From NCBI RefSeq assembly GCF_022179185.1, contig NZ_BPQJ01000002.1:280893-344892 (forward strand): 64,000 nt of DNA. Reading direction: 5' to 3'. The position numbers and the translations under genes are program-made. This document shows, in pieces, positions 22,829 through 31,571 of this stretch; the stretch's first letter is position 1, and each line of letters starts with the position of its first letter. Source of the DNA: Methylobacterium frigidaeris. GTDB lineage: Bacteria > Pseudomonadota > Alphaproteobacteria > Rhizobiales > Beijerinckiaceae. Under the pieces are notes generated by a model, which searched no databases, was not told the DNA's origin, and saw only the letters and a program-made list of their open reading frames with translations.

Positions 22829-23995
22829 TCACGCCGCCGTGGCGGCCACCACCTGCCCGGCCTCGGCGAGCGCCGCCTCGTAGACGGCGACGTAGCGCGC
22901 CGCGACGCTCGACCAGCGGTAATCCGACAGGTCCTCCGCGCCGCGCGCGATCTCCCCGCGCTCCAGGCGATCATAGGCGCCGCGGATCGCCCCGGCCGCC
23001 GCTTGCGCGTCGGCGAAATCCGCCAGCGTGATCGAGGGGTGGCGGTCCTTGAGCCAGGCGAAGGCGTCGTTGGGATGGGCCACCGTGACGAGGCCGGCGC
23101 TCAAGGCTTCGATCAGCGCGATCCCGAATCCCTCGTACTGCGAGGCCGAGACGAACAGGCTCGATTGCCCGATCAGCCCGCGGACCGCCGGGGCGTCGAG
23201 GCCGGTATGCAGCGTCACCGCGCCAGAGAGGCCCAGGCGCTCGATCTCGGCGGTGAGCGCTCCTACCGTGACGTCGGACGGCACCCCGACGATCCGCAGC
23301 CGCCAGCCGGCACCGTCGGCTTTCAGGGCCTGCATGGTCGCGAGCAGGCGGTCGAGGCGCTTGTTGTGGGCGAATCGCCCGATGGTTAGGAGCGCACGGC
23401 GAGGATCTGGCGAGGCGGCGCCGGCGAACTTCTCCAGGTCGACACCGTTCTGGATCACCGCGACGCCGCCGGGCGTGATGCCGTCGAACAGCCGGGCGTC
23501 GCTCTCGCTGCAGGCGACGATCGCCTCGTAGCCGCGCACGCTCATCCGGGTCGGGCCCTCGAACCAGAGCTTCTTCAGCCGCGAATGCGCGCTGGTGTGG
23601 AAGAAGCCCCCGTGGGTCGTCGCCACCATCGGGCGGCGGTGCAGGGGCCTGGCGAGCGCGAAGGCGTCGAAGAAAAAGTCGATGGCGTGGACGTGGACGA
23701 GGTCGGCGTCGCCGAGGTGCCGGAACACGGAAGGCGCGACGGGGTAGCGGTGCGAGCCGAAGAACGGGATCCGCTCGATATCGATCCCCTCCAGGCGCTC
23801 CTGCGCCGGCAGCCGTGCGTCGGGCTGCGAGAACAGCCGGTCGAGGGTCAGTACCCGCACGCGGTGGCCGAGGCGGGCCTGCTCGCGGGCGAGGTTGGCG
23901 ACGAAATCCTCGAGCCCGCCGCGATTGGGCAGGAACTGGCGGACCACGTGCAGGATCGAGAGGGGCGCGGCGGAATTCGGCAAGGGACTCACCAT
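22829..23995 (-). CDS. Family 4 glycosyltransferase
   Basis: This 388-residue GT-B glycosyltransferase has an N-terminal acceptor domain (ILHVVRQFLPNRGGLEDFVA, VHVHAIDFFFDAFALARPL, VATTHGGFFHT). Its C-terminal donor domain has INNGV-like VIQNGVDLEKF, LLTIGRFAHNKRLDRLL and the E-x7-E motif of retaining enzymes in ASQYEGFGIALIEALSAG. It likely adds a hexose to a lipid-linked polysaccharide repeat. It ends the minus-strand run flippase, glycosidase, transferase, with a 17-bp gap to the glycosidase gene. The ATG at 23995 is used because upstream extension would enter that gene. Confidence 0.9.
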   Translation of the reverse strand: MVSPLPNSAAPLSILHVVRQFLPNRGGLEDFVANLAREQARLGHRVRVLTLDRLFSQPDARLPAQERLEGIDIERIPFFGSHRYPVAPSVFRHLGDADLVHVHAIDFFFDAFALARPLHRRPMVATTHGGFFHTSAHSRLKKLWFEGPTRMSVRGYEAIVACSESDARLFDGITPGGVAVIQNGVDLEKFAGAASPDPRRALLTIGRFAHNKRLDRLLATMQALKADGAGWRLRIVGVPSDVTVGALTAEIERLGLSGAVTLHTGLDAPAVRGLIGQSSLFVSASQYEGFGIALIEALSAGLVTVAHPNDAFAWLKDRHPSITLADFADAQAAAGAIRGAYDRLERGEIARGAEDLSDYRWSSVAARYVAVYEAALAEAGQVVAATAA

Positions 23996-24012
23996 GGGGC
24001 TCACGATGGCGC

Positions 24013-25029
24013 TCACGGCTCGCAGGAGGGTTTGGCCCGGGCGGCGGCCTGGATCGCGCTCACCACGGGGGCGGTGGCTCCGGCGGGATCGAGCCGCAGG
24101 GGATAGTCCGGCGCCCACAGGTCGCCGGCAGCCCAGACGGTCCAGCCGACCCAGGCTTGCGGGTTCGCGTTGACGTGGCGCAGGATCGCCGCCAGGCGCT
24201 CCGCGCAGCCGCGGTTACCGGGAGCCCCGATCTCGCCCAGGAAGGCGCGGCGCCCGTTCTGCGCCAGCCAGCCGGTCAGGCGCTCTACCGCCTGCAGGGC
24301 GTCGGCGCCCCGGCTGCACTCGGCGTGGGTGCCGGAATAATCGGCATCGAGGTACTGGTGCACCTCGTAGGCGAAGTTGTTTCCAGGATCGATCGTGCCG
24401 AGCATCACCGCGGCGTTGTTGCCGGTCGGCAGGTCGGCGGTCCAGCTATGCGCGCCGGTCCAGCCCGAGCCTGGCACCAGCACCAATTGCTTGGCGCCCA
24501 CCTCCCGGATCGCCGCGATGGCGGCGTTGGCGGCGGTGAGCCAGCGCTCGGCCGGGATGTCGTGCGGCTCGTTCATCAGCCCGAACACCACCGAGGCATC
24601 GCCCCGGAAGTGGCGGGCCAGGCGCCGCCAGACGTCGGCGAAGGCCTCCGGCGTCACCATCTCGGTGCCGATGCGCGCCTTGCCGTAATAGGCGTAGTTG
24701 TGCAGGTCGATCACCGTGCGCATGCCGCTTTGCGTCGCAGCCGAGACCGCGGCTTCGAGGCGGGCGAGCTCCTCCGGATCGAGCGGCTGGCGCAGGGCCG
24801 GCTGCAGCCGCTCCCAGCGGATCGGCAGCCGCATCGCCGTCAGCCCCAACTCCGCGAAGCGGCCGATCGTCGAGGCCGAGGGGTAGAGATAGTCGAAGCC
24901 GTAGCGCCCCGGCACGGTGCCGAACTCGGCGCCGCTGATGTTGACGCCGCGCAGGCAGGTGGGGGCGGCCGCGGCGGGGGCCGACGGGAGCGCCAGGATC
25001 AGGCAGGCGAGGGTGAGGAGACGGCGCAT
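24013..25029 (-). CDS. Secreted glycoside hydrolase family 5 (cellulase-like)
   Basis: This 338-residue protein has a signal peptide (MRRLLTLACLILALPSAPAAA) and a TIM-barrel glycosidase domain. Features are RGVNISGAEFGTVPGRYGFD, IRWERLQP, the acid/base Glu in FGLMNEPHDIPAERW (NEP motif), HQYLDADYSGTHAEC and the nucleophile Glu in RRAFLGEIGAPGNRGC. Enzymes of this type cut beta-1,4-glucan-like chains. Placed between a flippase gene (1-bp gap) and a glycosyltransferase gene, it probably trims or releases the polysaccharide in the periplasm. The ATG at 25029 is fixed by the signal peptide. Confidence 0.92.
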   Translation of the reverse strand: MRRLLTLACLILALPSAPAAAAPTCLRGVNISGAEFGTVPGRYGFDYLYPSASTIGRFAELGLTAMRLPIRWERLQPALRQPLDPEELARLEAAVSAATQSGMRTVIDLHNYAYYGKARIGTEMVTPEAFADVWRRLARHFRGDASVVFGLMNEPHDIPAERWLTAANAAIAAIREVGAKQLVLVPGSGWTGAHSWTADLPTGNNAAVMLGTIDPGNNFAYEVHQYLDADYSGTHAECSRGADALQAVERLTGWLAQNGRRAFLGEIGAPGNRGCAERLAAILRHVNANPQAWVGWTVWAAGDLWAPDYPLRLDPAGATAPVVSAIQAAARAKPSCEP

Positions 25030-25030
25030 C

Positions 25031-26404
25031 TCATTCCGCCGCGTGCGCGGGAGCTTGGGGGAGGGCGGGGGGAACGGCCTGCGCCGGGAGCCAGGCCCGG
25101 CGGGTGAAGAAGGCGGTCGCGCGGCTGTCGATGTCCCAGTTCGCCCGCACCCAGCGGGCAAGCACCAGGTTGATGACGATCGTCCAGCCGACATTCGCCA
25201 CCGCGACGCCCATGATGCCGAACGGCACCGCCACGAGGCAGAGCAGGACCGCGTATCCGGAGTACAGGACCGCGTTGCTGATCAGGATGTAGCGTTCGCC
25301 GCCGCCGATCGTCAGGAGCGTGGGGCCCGGGCCGAAGAACGCGCTCACCACCGCGGACAGGCTGAGCACCATCAGCACGTCGGTGTGCGCGGCGAAATCC
25401 GGCTTGAACAGGGTGAGCGCGAAGGGCGCGCCGACCGCCATCACCACCGCGCCCACCGACGAGATCGTGAAGCTCGCGAGCGACAGCCGGCCGATCAGGC
25501 GCTGCGCCCCATCCCGGTCGCGGGCCTGGAAGTGGCTCGCGATCATCGGCATGCTGACGGTGTCGATCGCCGCGCTCGGCAGGTTGATCAGCGTGGCGTA
25601 GCGCAGGGCGACGAAGTAGAACGCCGCCTGCTCCATGCCGAGAGCCGCGCCGACGATCACGGTCTCGAGGAAGGCTGCCGCCGCCACGATCACGTTGTTG
25701 GCGGTGAAGAGCAGGCTCTCGCCGCGCCAGGTCGGCGCCTTCTCCGGGTGCCGGAACCCGCCGCGCCAGGAATCCCAGCCGTGCAGCCCGGCGAGGTGGC
25801 GGATCTGGTAGAGCGTCATCACCAGGAGCAGCCCCAGCACGATCTCCATCGCGACCGTCGCGCCGCTGAGAAGGCCGGCGAGCGAGGCGCCCCAGAGCAC
25901 CACCGAGCAGGCGCCGCGCCAGATCACCTCGCGGGGCAGCAGCGCGAGCCAGATCCGGCCGTGGACGCGGAAGTAGTTCTGCAGGTATTCGGAGAGGGCG
26001 AAGACCCCCGCGAAGGCGCAGGCGAGATGGAGCCGGTGATAGGGGTCGGGCAGGGATTCCTCGGCGACGAAGACCACTGCGCTCGACGCGAGCATCAGCC
26101 CGATCGCGGCCGTGACCCAGCCGAGATTGTAGCGCACCAGCGCGTCGTTGTGGGCTAAGACGCCGTCCCGCGCGCGGTAGTGCTTCAGCACCAGGTTCTG
26201 CTGGCCGAACGCCGCGATCAGCCCGAGCCCGCTGCCGAACGTGAACAGGAACACGTAGACGCCGTACTCGTAGGTCGTGAGCAGCCGGCTCGCGACGAGC
26301 AGCATCAGGAAGCCGAGCACGGCGCTGGCGATCCGGGCGACGAAGGCCGAGGCGAATTGCTGCGAGCGGCCCGATCGGCGCAGCCGCGCGACGAGTGTCA
26401 GCAT
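25031..26404 (-). CDS. Polysaccharide flippase (Wzx/MATE-like, MOP superfamily)
   Basis: This 457-residue inner-membrane protein has about twelve hydrophobic helices and a cationic start (MLTLVARLRRSGRSQQFASA). Family features include LLTTYEYGVYVFLFTFGSGL in the first helices and ALRYATLINLPSAAIDTVSM in the middle. It would flip lipid-linked oligosaccharides across the membrane. It is the first gene of a minus-strand operon with the glycosidase and a GT4. ATG at 26404 starts the first amphipathic segment; a longer frame exists but encodes no membrane feature. Confidence 0.88.
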   Translation of the reverse strand: MLTLVARLRRSGRSQQFASAFVARIASAVLGFLMLLVASRLLTTYEYGVYVFLFTFGSGLGLIAAFGQQNLVLKHYRARDGVLAHNDALVRYNLGWVTAAIGLMLASSAVVFVAEESLPDPYHRLHLACAFAGVFALSEYLQNYFRVHGRIWLALLPREVIWRGACSVVLWGASLAGLLSGATVAMEIVLGLLLVMTLYQIRHLAGLHGWDSWRGGFRHPEKAPTWRGESLLFTANNVIVAAAAFLETVIVGAALGMEQAAFYFVALRYATLINLPSAAIDTVSMPMIASHFQARDRDGAQRLIGRLSLASFTISSVGAVVMAVGAPFALTLFKPDFAAHTDVLMVLSLSAVVSAFFGPGPTLLTIGGGERYILISNAVLYSGYAVLLCLVAVPFGIMGVAVANVGWTIVINLVLARWVRANWDIDSRATAFFTRRAWLPAQAVPPALPQAPAHAAE

Positions 26405-26759
26405 CGTGTCCGTCGCCTCATCGATGGCGCGGGGTTCCGGCCCGCCGCTCCTGATCCCGGGGTAGCAGCCATCCCCTATCGGGACTTTAACGCGATCTCT
26501 CGTACCCACGGCGAAAGCCGCAAAATCATCGCAGCGTTCGGCCTGGGACTACAAGCTTAGCCATTCGCAACGGCCCCGATACGGCCTTGCCGGCATTCGC
26601 CCAATCCATCGTTAACCCTGCGCTGAATTAAGGCTGCATCTCGGGTGGGGGAGGCTGCATTCACTTTGCGCGGGGTACGACCGGCCGGTAAATCTTCATC
26701 GATCCCGGCGATGGTCTTGCCTCGACACGGATCACCTCAACTCCAACCGGAAGCGTCCC
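26405..26759. other. Divergent intergenic region of the polysaccharide locus
   Basis: This 355-bp gap lies between the divergent flippase and WecG-like genes and should contain promoters for both. A moderately AT-richer stretch (about 26490-26640, with ATCGTTAACCCTGCGCTGAATT) is the likeliest promoter zone. No operator-like dyad of note, and no gene, is seen. Confidence 0.35.
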
Positions 26760-27596
26760 ATGCCTGACCGCGCCCTCGACACGGCGCCCGGAGCCGCGAG
26801 CGTCGACCGTCTCGACCTCGAGGGCGTCAGCGTCAGCGACCTCACCCGCGACGAGCTGTTCGGCCGCCTGCGCGACGCCCTCGACCGACGCGCGCAGCTG
26901 TGCCTCGGCTTCTGCAACGCCAACATGCTGCTCAAGGCCCTGTGCACGCCAGCCTATGCCGCGTCCCTGCGCGGCTTCCTGCTCGTCAGCGACGGGCTCG
27001 GCATCGACCTGTGCTCGGCCCTGTTCCGCGGCCGCTTCTTCCGCCAGAACCTCAACGGCACCGACCTGATCCCGGCCTTCCTGGCCGCCGAGACGGCGCC
27101 GCGCACGCTGTTCCTGCTCGGGGCCAGGCCCGGCATCGCCGAGGCGGCGGCGCGCAACCTGGCGCTGCTCTATCCCCAGCACAGGGTCGTCGGCGTGCGC
27201 GACGGCTACTTCCCGGCCGGGGAGCTGGAGGTTGTGCTCGCCGGGATCAACGCCGCCTCGCCGGACATCCTGCTCGTCGCCCTCGGCAATCCGGGCCAGG
27301 AGACGTTCATCGCCGAGCACGCGCACCGGATCGACGCGCGCGTGCTGATGGGGGTCGGCGCCCTGCTCGACTACGCTGCCGGCGCGTCGGTCCGCGCCCC
27401 TGCGGCGTTCCGTCTCGTGCGACTCGAGTGGCTGTTCCGTCTTCTGCGCGAGCCGCGCCGCCTCGGGCGGCGCTACACCGTCGACGTCGTGGTCTTCGTG
27501 GCCATGATTCTCCGGCTGCGGCTCGCGAGCCTCAGCATCCTGCGCCGGAGCGATCATCGGTTCGGCGACGAGAACGATGCAAAGACAAGAGCCTGA
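26760..27596 (+). CDS. WecG/TagA/CpsF family glycosyltransferase
   Basis: This 278-residue family 26 glycosyltransferase shows the conserved blocks ARRAQLCLGFCNANMLLKA-like near residue 45, VSDGLGIDLCSALF, NLNGTDLIPAF, LFLLGARPGIAEAAARNL, DGYFPAGE, ILLVALGNPGQETFI and VLMGVGALLDYAAG. It ends with a basic, hydrophobic tail (LEWLFRLLREPRRLGRRY) that anchors such enzymes to the membrane. It transfers a sugar, often ManNAc or a related residue, to the second position of a polyprenyl-linked chain. It stands as a single gene followed by a hairpin. Confidence 0.95.
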   Translation: MPDRALDTAPGAASVDRLDLEGVSVSDLTRDELFGRLRDALDRRAQLCLGFCNANMLLKALCTPAYAASLRGFLLVSDGLGIDLCSALFRGRFFRQNLNGTDLIPAFLAAETAPRTLFLLGARPGIAEAAARNLALLYPQHRVVGVRDGYFPAGELEVVLAGINAASPDILLVALGNPGQETFIAEHAHRIDARVLMGVGALLDYAAGASVRAPAAFRLVRLEWLFRLLREPRRLGRRYTVDVVVFVAMILRLRLASLSILRRSDHRFGDENDAKTRA

Positions 27597-27635
27597 GCAG
27601 CGTTGCGCCAGGCAGATCTGCTGACTGCGCGGCCG

Positions 27636-27672
27636 CCCCTTCCGCCTCGTCCGCCGGCCGGGGCGGAAGGGG
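27636..27672 (+). terminator. GC-rich hairpin after the WecG-like gene
   Basis: Perfect 11-bp arms (CCCCTTCCGCC at 27636-27646 and its complement at 27662-27672) enclose a 15-nt loop, about 40 bp after the stop. There is no T tract. It probably separates this gene from the hydrolase gene downstream. Confidence 0.45.
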
Positions 27673-27774
27673 CCGGCACGTCGTAGATAATTCGGCAAAC
27701 TTGAAGACCTAGAACAGTCTACGCGGGCCACGGGATCGGGCGCTGCTCGGCTGACAGGAAAAGGAAGTGTGCAG

Positions 27775-29616
27775 ATGCTGACCGACGGCGCGGGCAAAGA
27801 GCTCATCGGGGGGGGCATGGCAGGGCCTATCGCGGCGGAGCCGGTCCCCGTCGTGCTCGGCGACGCGTTCGGCTGGTACAGCCCGGGCGCGCGCCGGCGC
27901 GGCGTGCTCCTGTGCGGCACCTTCGGGTTCGAGCAATGGTGCGCCTACCGCTCGTGGCGCGAACTCGCCGCGATGATCGCCGGCGCCGGCTGTCCGACCC
28001 TGCGCTTCGACTATCCGGGCCAGGGCGATTCCCGCGACCCGGCGGACCCGGAGATTCCCGCGGCGCTTGCTGCGATCCGGGCCGGCATCGCCTACCTGCG
28101 CGAGCAGGCGGGGGCGGAGGAGATCGTGGTGGTGGGCCTGCGCCTCGGTGCGACCCTCGCGGCCCTCTCGGGCGGGAGCGTCGACCGGCTGGTGATGCTG
28201 GCGCCGTTCCTTACCGGCAAGGCCTATCGCCGCGAGATGGCGATGCAGTCGCGGCTCATCGACATGATGCCCGACCGCACGCCGCTCCCGCAGGAGCCCG
28301 ACACGCTGATGGTCGGCAGCTTCCTCCTCGGGTCGCAGACCCTCGCCGACCTCGCCCGGCTCGACCTGATGGCCCCGGAGCGCGCCCCAGCGCCGCGGAT
28401 CCTGATACTCGGACCGAAGGTCGACACTCTGGCCGAGCGCTACCGGGCGCTCGGGAGCGCGGTCGAGACCGGCCCGCTCCCCGATCTGACCCAGCTCGTC
28501 TCCGACCCGCTCTTCCCCCGCACCCCCGGCCAGACCTTCGCGCTGGTGCGCGACTTCGCCGTGGCGCAGGCGCCCGCGCCGGTCGCGCCCTTGTCCGCGC
28601 CTTTGCCCGCGTCCCTGGCGTCGTGCCGGCTCGCCGACGCGGCGTGGCAGGAGGAGGTGTCGCAGTTCGGCCCCGGCCTCGTCGGCATCCTGTGCCGGCC
28701 GCGAGGGCCGTGGAGCGGCGGCACCGTGCTGATGGTCAATTCCGGGCGCAATCCGCGGGCCGGGCACGGCCGGCAGACGGCGCGGCTCGGCCGGCGGCTG
28801 GCCGAGGCCGGCATCGCTTCGTTCCGCTTCGACCTGCGCGGCATCGGCGACAGCGCCGAGCGTCCGGACGGGTCCCTGCCCCTCTACACGGTGGACGCGG
28901 TCGCCGACGTCCAGGCTGCCCTCGGCCACCTCGAGGCTCGGCAGCACACGCCCTGCGTGGTCCTCGGCGTCTGCAGCGGCGCCTTCCTGGCCTTCCAGGC
29001 GATCTGCCGGGACGAGCGCCTCTCCGCGGCGGTCCTGGTCAACCTCTACTGCTTCGACGTCGAGCCCGGCACCGACATCGAGACGATGATCCGCGATTCC
29101 TTCCGGGGGGAGGTGAGCTATGCGGAGCGGGCGCGGCAGGGTGACCTCTGGCGTCGCATCCTCGGCGGCGAGCTGGGCGTCGGCAAGATCCTGCGGGCGG
29201 TGGGGCGCGACGCCCGCGCCCGCGTGACGGCCTGGACGGCGCGCATCCCCGGCCTCGCCCCGGGCGGCGAGACCGTCGCCCGGCGCTTGTCGAGGCTGCG
29301 TCGCCGCGGGGCGCGGATCCACCTGGTCTATGGCCAGGGTGATCGGGGCATCGCCGCGCTCGCCGCCAATCTCGGCAAGTCGCACGAGGGCGCGGCGCGC
29401 AAGCTCGGCTATCCGGTCACCATCCTGGACGGCGTCGATCACAACCTGAGCAGGGCGGCCGACCAAGAGCGGCTCTTCGCGATCGTGAGGGACGCCGTCG
29501 AGGACGCGCGGCGCTCCCGGAATCCGGAGCACGAGGCTGGTCTGGCGATCCGTCCGCGCGACGTCCCCGACCCGGGCGGTCCCCCTTCGGCCCCCGTCGC
29601 GGCGGTCCGGGCATGA
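27775..29616 (+). CDS. Tandem double alpha/beta-hydrolase protein of the polysaccharide locus
   Basis: This 613-residue protein contains two alpha/beta-hydrolase-like domains in tandem, about 25-265 and 285-585. The first has an RFDYPGQGDSRDP loop and the elbow GLRLGAT, with Arg where the nucleophile Ser should be. The second has FRFDLRGIGDSAERPDG and the elbow GVCSGAFLAF, with Cys at the nucleophile position, and DGVDHNLSRA with a possible catalytic His. Related proteins accompany exopolysaccharide genes, where acyl transfer or hydrolysis is suspected. The ATG at 27775 follows AGGAAG at good spacing; a GTG two codons earlier is possible. The stop overlaps the next start (ATGA). Confidence 0.75.
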   Translation: MLTDGAGKELIGGGMAGPIAAEPVPVVLGDAFGWYSPGARRRGVLLCGTFGFEQWCAYRSWRELAAMIAGAGCPTLRFDYPGQGDSRDPADPEIPAALAAIRAGIAYLREQAGAEEIVVVGLRLGATLAALSGGSVDRLVMLAPFLTGKAYRREMAMQSRLIDMMPDRTPLPQEPDTLMVGSFLLGSQTLADLARLDLMAPERAPAPRILILGPKVDTLAERYRALGSAVETGPLPDLTQLVSDPLFPRTPGQTFALVRDFAVAQAPAPVAPLSAPLPASLASCRLADAAWQEEVSQFGPGLVGILCRPRGPWSGGTVLMVNSGRNPRAGHGRQTARLGRRLAEAGIASFRFDLRGIGDSAERPDGSLPLYTVDAVADVQAALGHLEARQHTPCVVLGVCSGAFLAFQAICRDERLSAAVLVNLYCFDVEPGTDIETMIRDSFRGEVSYAERARQGDLWRRILGGELGVGKILRAVGRDARARVTAWTARIPGLAPGGETVARRLSRLRRRGARIHLVYGQGDRGIAALAANLGKSHEGAARKLGYPVTILDGVDHNLSRAADQERLFAIVRDAVEDARRSRNPEHEAGLAIRPRDVPDPGGPPSAPVAAVRA

Positions 29617-30662
29617 GCAGGGTCGGCACCATCGACGGTCCGGAGGCCGCGCGCGCGACCCTCGTCGTGACGGCGAAGCCGGGAGCGCGCTGCGGCGTCT
29701 CCGATTACACGGAGAAGCTGCGCACGATCATCAGCGAGCGCGGCCTCGACGTCAGGGTGGAGCGTCTGCCCACCTGGTCGTTCCAGGGATTGCTGCGGGT
29801 CTGGCGTCAGGGCGGCGCCGGCCGGCGCTCGGTCGTGCACGTGCAGTACCCGTCGATGAATCTCGGCCGGTCGCCGGCCGTGGCCCTCGCCCCGCTCCTG
29901 ATCGGCGGCGCCCGCCTCTACCTGACCCTGCACGAGTTCACGATCTTCAACCGGGTCCGGAAATGCTACTTCCTGACCTTTGCCCTGTCGCGGGCCACGG
30001 TGATCTTCTCGAACGAGTTCGAGCGGCGCGCCTTCGAGACGGCCTTCCCGTTCCGCCGCTGCCGCACGATGGTGGTGCCGATCGGGTCGAACATCACGGT
30101 CGGCCGGCCAGCAGTCCCCTCCGAGGCACGCGAACCGACGCTCGTCTATTTCGGCCAGATCGGCCCGGACAAGGGCCTCGAGGCGTTCCTGGCGGTCTCG
30201 GAACGTCTTCGTGCCGGAGGCGAGAGCCTCGCCATCGTCGTCATCGGATCGCCGTCGGGACCCGATTGCCCGGTCTTCCGGGACGTGTCCGCGAGGGCCG
30301 ATCAGCTCGGCATCAGGCTGGTCCTCAACGCCGAGCCGGAGCAGGTCTCCGACGAGCTGTCCCGGGCGCGCGTCGCCTTCCTGCCCTTCCCCGATGGCGT
30401 GAGCGAGAAGCGCGGATCGGCCCTCGCCTGCCTGGAGCACGGCCTGGTGGTCGTCACCACCCACTCGGCCAAGACGCCGGACTGGCTGCGGGCATCGACG
30501 GTGCCCCACGTCTCGGTCGAGGAGACGGCGGCCGCCCTCCGCACCCTCGTCTCGGCGGATGGTCACCGAGCGGCCGTCGCCGGCCGTGACCCGGATGCCT
30601 TGCGGGCGCGCACCTGGCCGAGCATCGCCGAGCGGCACCTCGCGCTGTACGGCCTGGCGTGA
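29613..30662 (+). CDS. Glycosyltransferase (GT-B, family 4-like)
   Basis: This 349-residue GT-B protein has a glycine/cysteine N-terminal loop typical of GT4 enzymes acting in polysaccharide synthesis (VVTAKPGARCGVSDYTEKLR), VHVQYPSMNLGRSPA, LYLTLHEFTIF and a donor domain with LVYFGQIGPDKGLEAFLAV. KRGSALACLEHGLVVVTTHS takes the place of the usual E-x7-E segment. Translation is coupled to the double hydrolase gene by an ATGA overlap, so the two probably act on the same glycan. Confidence 0.87.
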   Translation: MSRVGTIDGPEAARATLVVTAKPGARCGVSDYTEKLRTIISERGLDVRVERLPTWSFQGLLRVWRQGGAGRRSVVHVQYPSMNLGRSPAVALAPLLIGGARLYLTLHEFTIFNRVRKCYFLTFALSRATVIFSNEFERRAFETAFPFRRCRTMVVPIGSNITVGRPAVPSEAREPTLVYFGQIGPDKGLEAFLAVSERLRAGGESLAIVVIGSPSGPDCPVFRDVSARADQLGIRLVLNAEPEQVSDELSRARVAFLPFPDGVSEKRGSALACLEHGLVVVTTHSAKTPDWLRASTVPHVSVEETAAALRTLVSADGHRAAVAGRDPDALRARTWPSIAERHLALYGLA

Positions 30663-30748
30663 GGGCGGCGTGACCGGCGCAGCGTCCCGGGTATCGTGGG
30701 TTGCGTCGGGTCTCCCGTCGCGATCGCGTTCCGCGTGATCCCTCGGGG

Positions 30749-31552
30749 TCAGAGCCCGGTCACCGCCGCGAAGGTGCGGCTCAGGCTCTGCCACACCTCC
30801 CTCCCGTACATGATCTCGCTCCCCGGCGGCGGCCGCGAGAAGTCGTAGGTCGGCGCGGCCCGGAAGCGCTCGGGACCGAACCCGAACAGGGTGAGATTGG
30901 GGGTCTGACTGCGGTGGCAGGCCAAGGCCGCCTCCTTGCGGCGGGCCGCCTCAGGCGTCAGCGGGACGACGATCTCCGGAAGGTCTGGGTCTTCGAGGAA
31001 GCGCCCGGTGCGCAAAGTGCCGTTCACCTGGTGATAGCTCGTGAACTCGAGCCGCGCCGGCGCGTGGCTGCCCTGGCGCGCGAGGCGCGCGCAGGCCTCC
31101 TGCACCGCGAAGGCCGCCGCGTCGTGGTCGAAATGGCCCCCCTCGTAGGGGTGGGTCAGGACGGCGTCGACGCAGATCAGGTCCTCGACCAGCCGCTCGA
31201 CCACCACCGCCAGATGGTCCGCCAGCCGCCCGTCCGGGATCTCGTAGAAGGCCTGGCGGGCGAGGCGGCCCTCGACCAGCACGGCGAGCGCGTCGACGAG
31301 CTCGCCGCGCCGGGCCGCCGCATAGGCCCGGCGCGTCGGGAAGCCCGCATTCGCCGCGAAGGCCGGATCGAGCGGCGCCCCATCCGAGATCTGCAGCAGG
31401 GTGAGGTCCCGCAGGTGGACCAACACCCCGCCGAGGCCGATCGTCTCGTCGTCCGGATGCGCCGTGACGACCGCGACCGCCAAGTCCAGGGGCTGGCGCG
31501 CCGCCAGCCCGTGCAGCACCCGCTCCCGGGTCGTGGCAGGGTCCATCGTCAT
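30749..31552 (-). CDS. PIG-L family deacetylase
   Basis: This 267-residue protein carries the PIG-L/LmbE zinc motif VTAHPDDETIGLGG (His32, Asp34, Asp35) and the second metal block THPYEGGHFDHDAAAFAVQE. These enzymes remove N-acetyl groups from N-acetylglucosamine-type substrates; here, within a polysaccharide locus, the substrate is likely a lipid-linked or nucleotide aminosugar. It is the last of a minus-strand group starting with the frameshifted glycosyltransferase gene. Starts at 31552 and 31546 (MTM) are equally possible, and neither has a strong ribosome-binding site. Confidence 0.9.
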   Translation of the reverse strand: MTMDPATTRERVLHGLAARQPLDLAVAVVTAHPDDETIGLGGVLVHLRDLTLLQISDGAPLDPAFAANAGFPTRRAYAAARRGELVDALAVLVEGRLARQAFYEIPDGRLADHLAVVVERLVEDLICVDAVLTHPYEGGHFDHDAAAFAVQEACARLARQGSHAPARLEFTSYHQVNGTLRTGRFLEDPDLPEIVVPLTPEAARRKEAALACHRSQTPNLTLFGFGPERFRAAPTYDFSRPPPGSEIMYGREVWQSLSRTFAAVTGL

Positions 31553-31571
31553 CGCGGTTCCGTTAGAAAAG

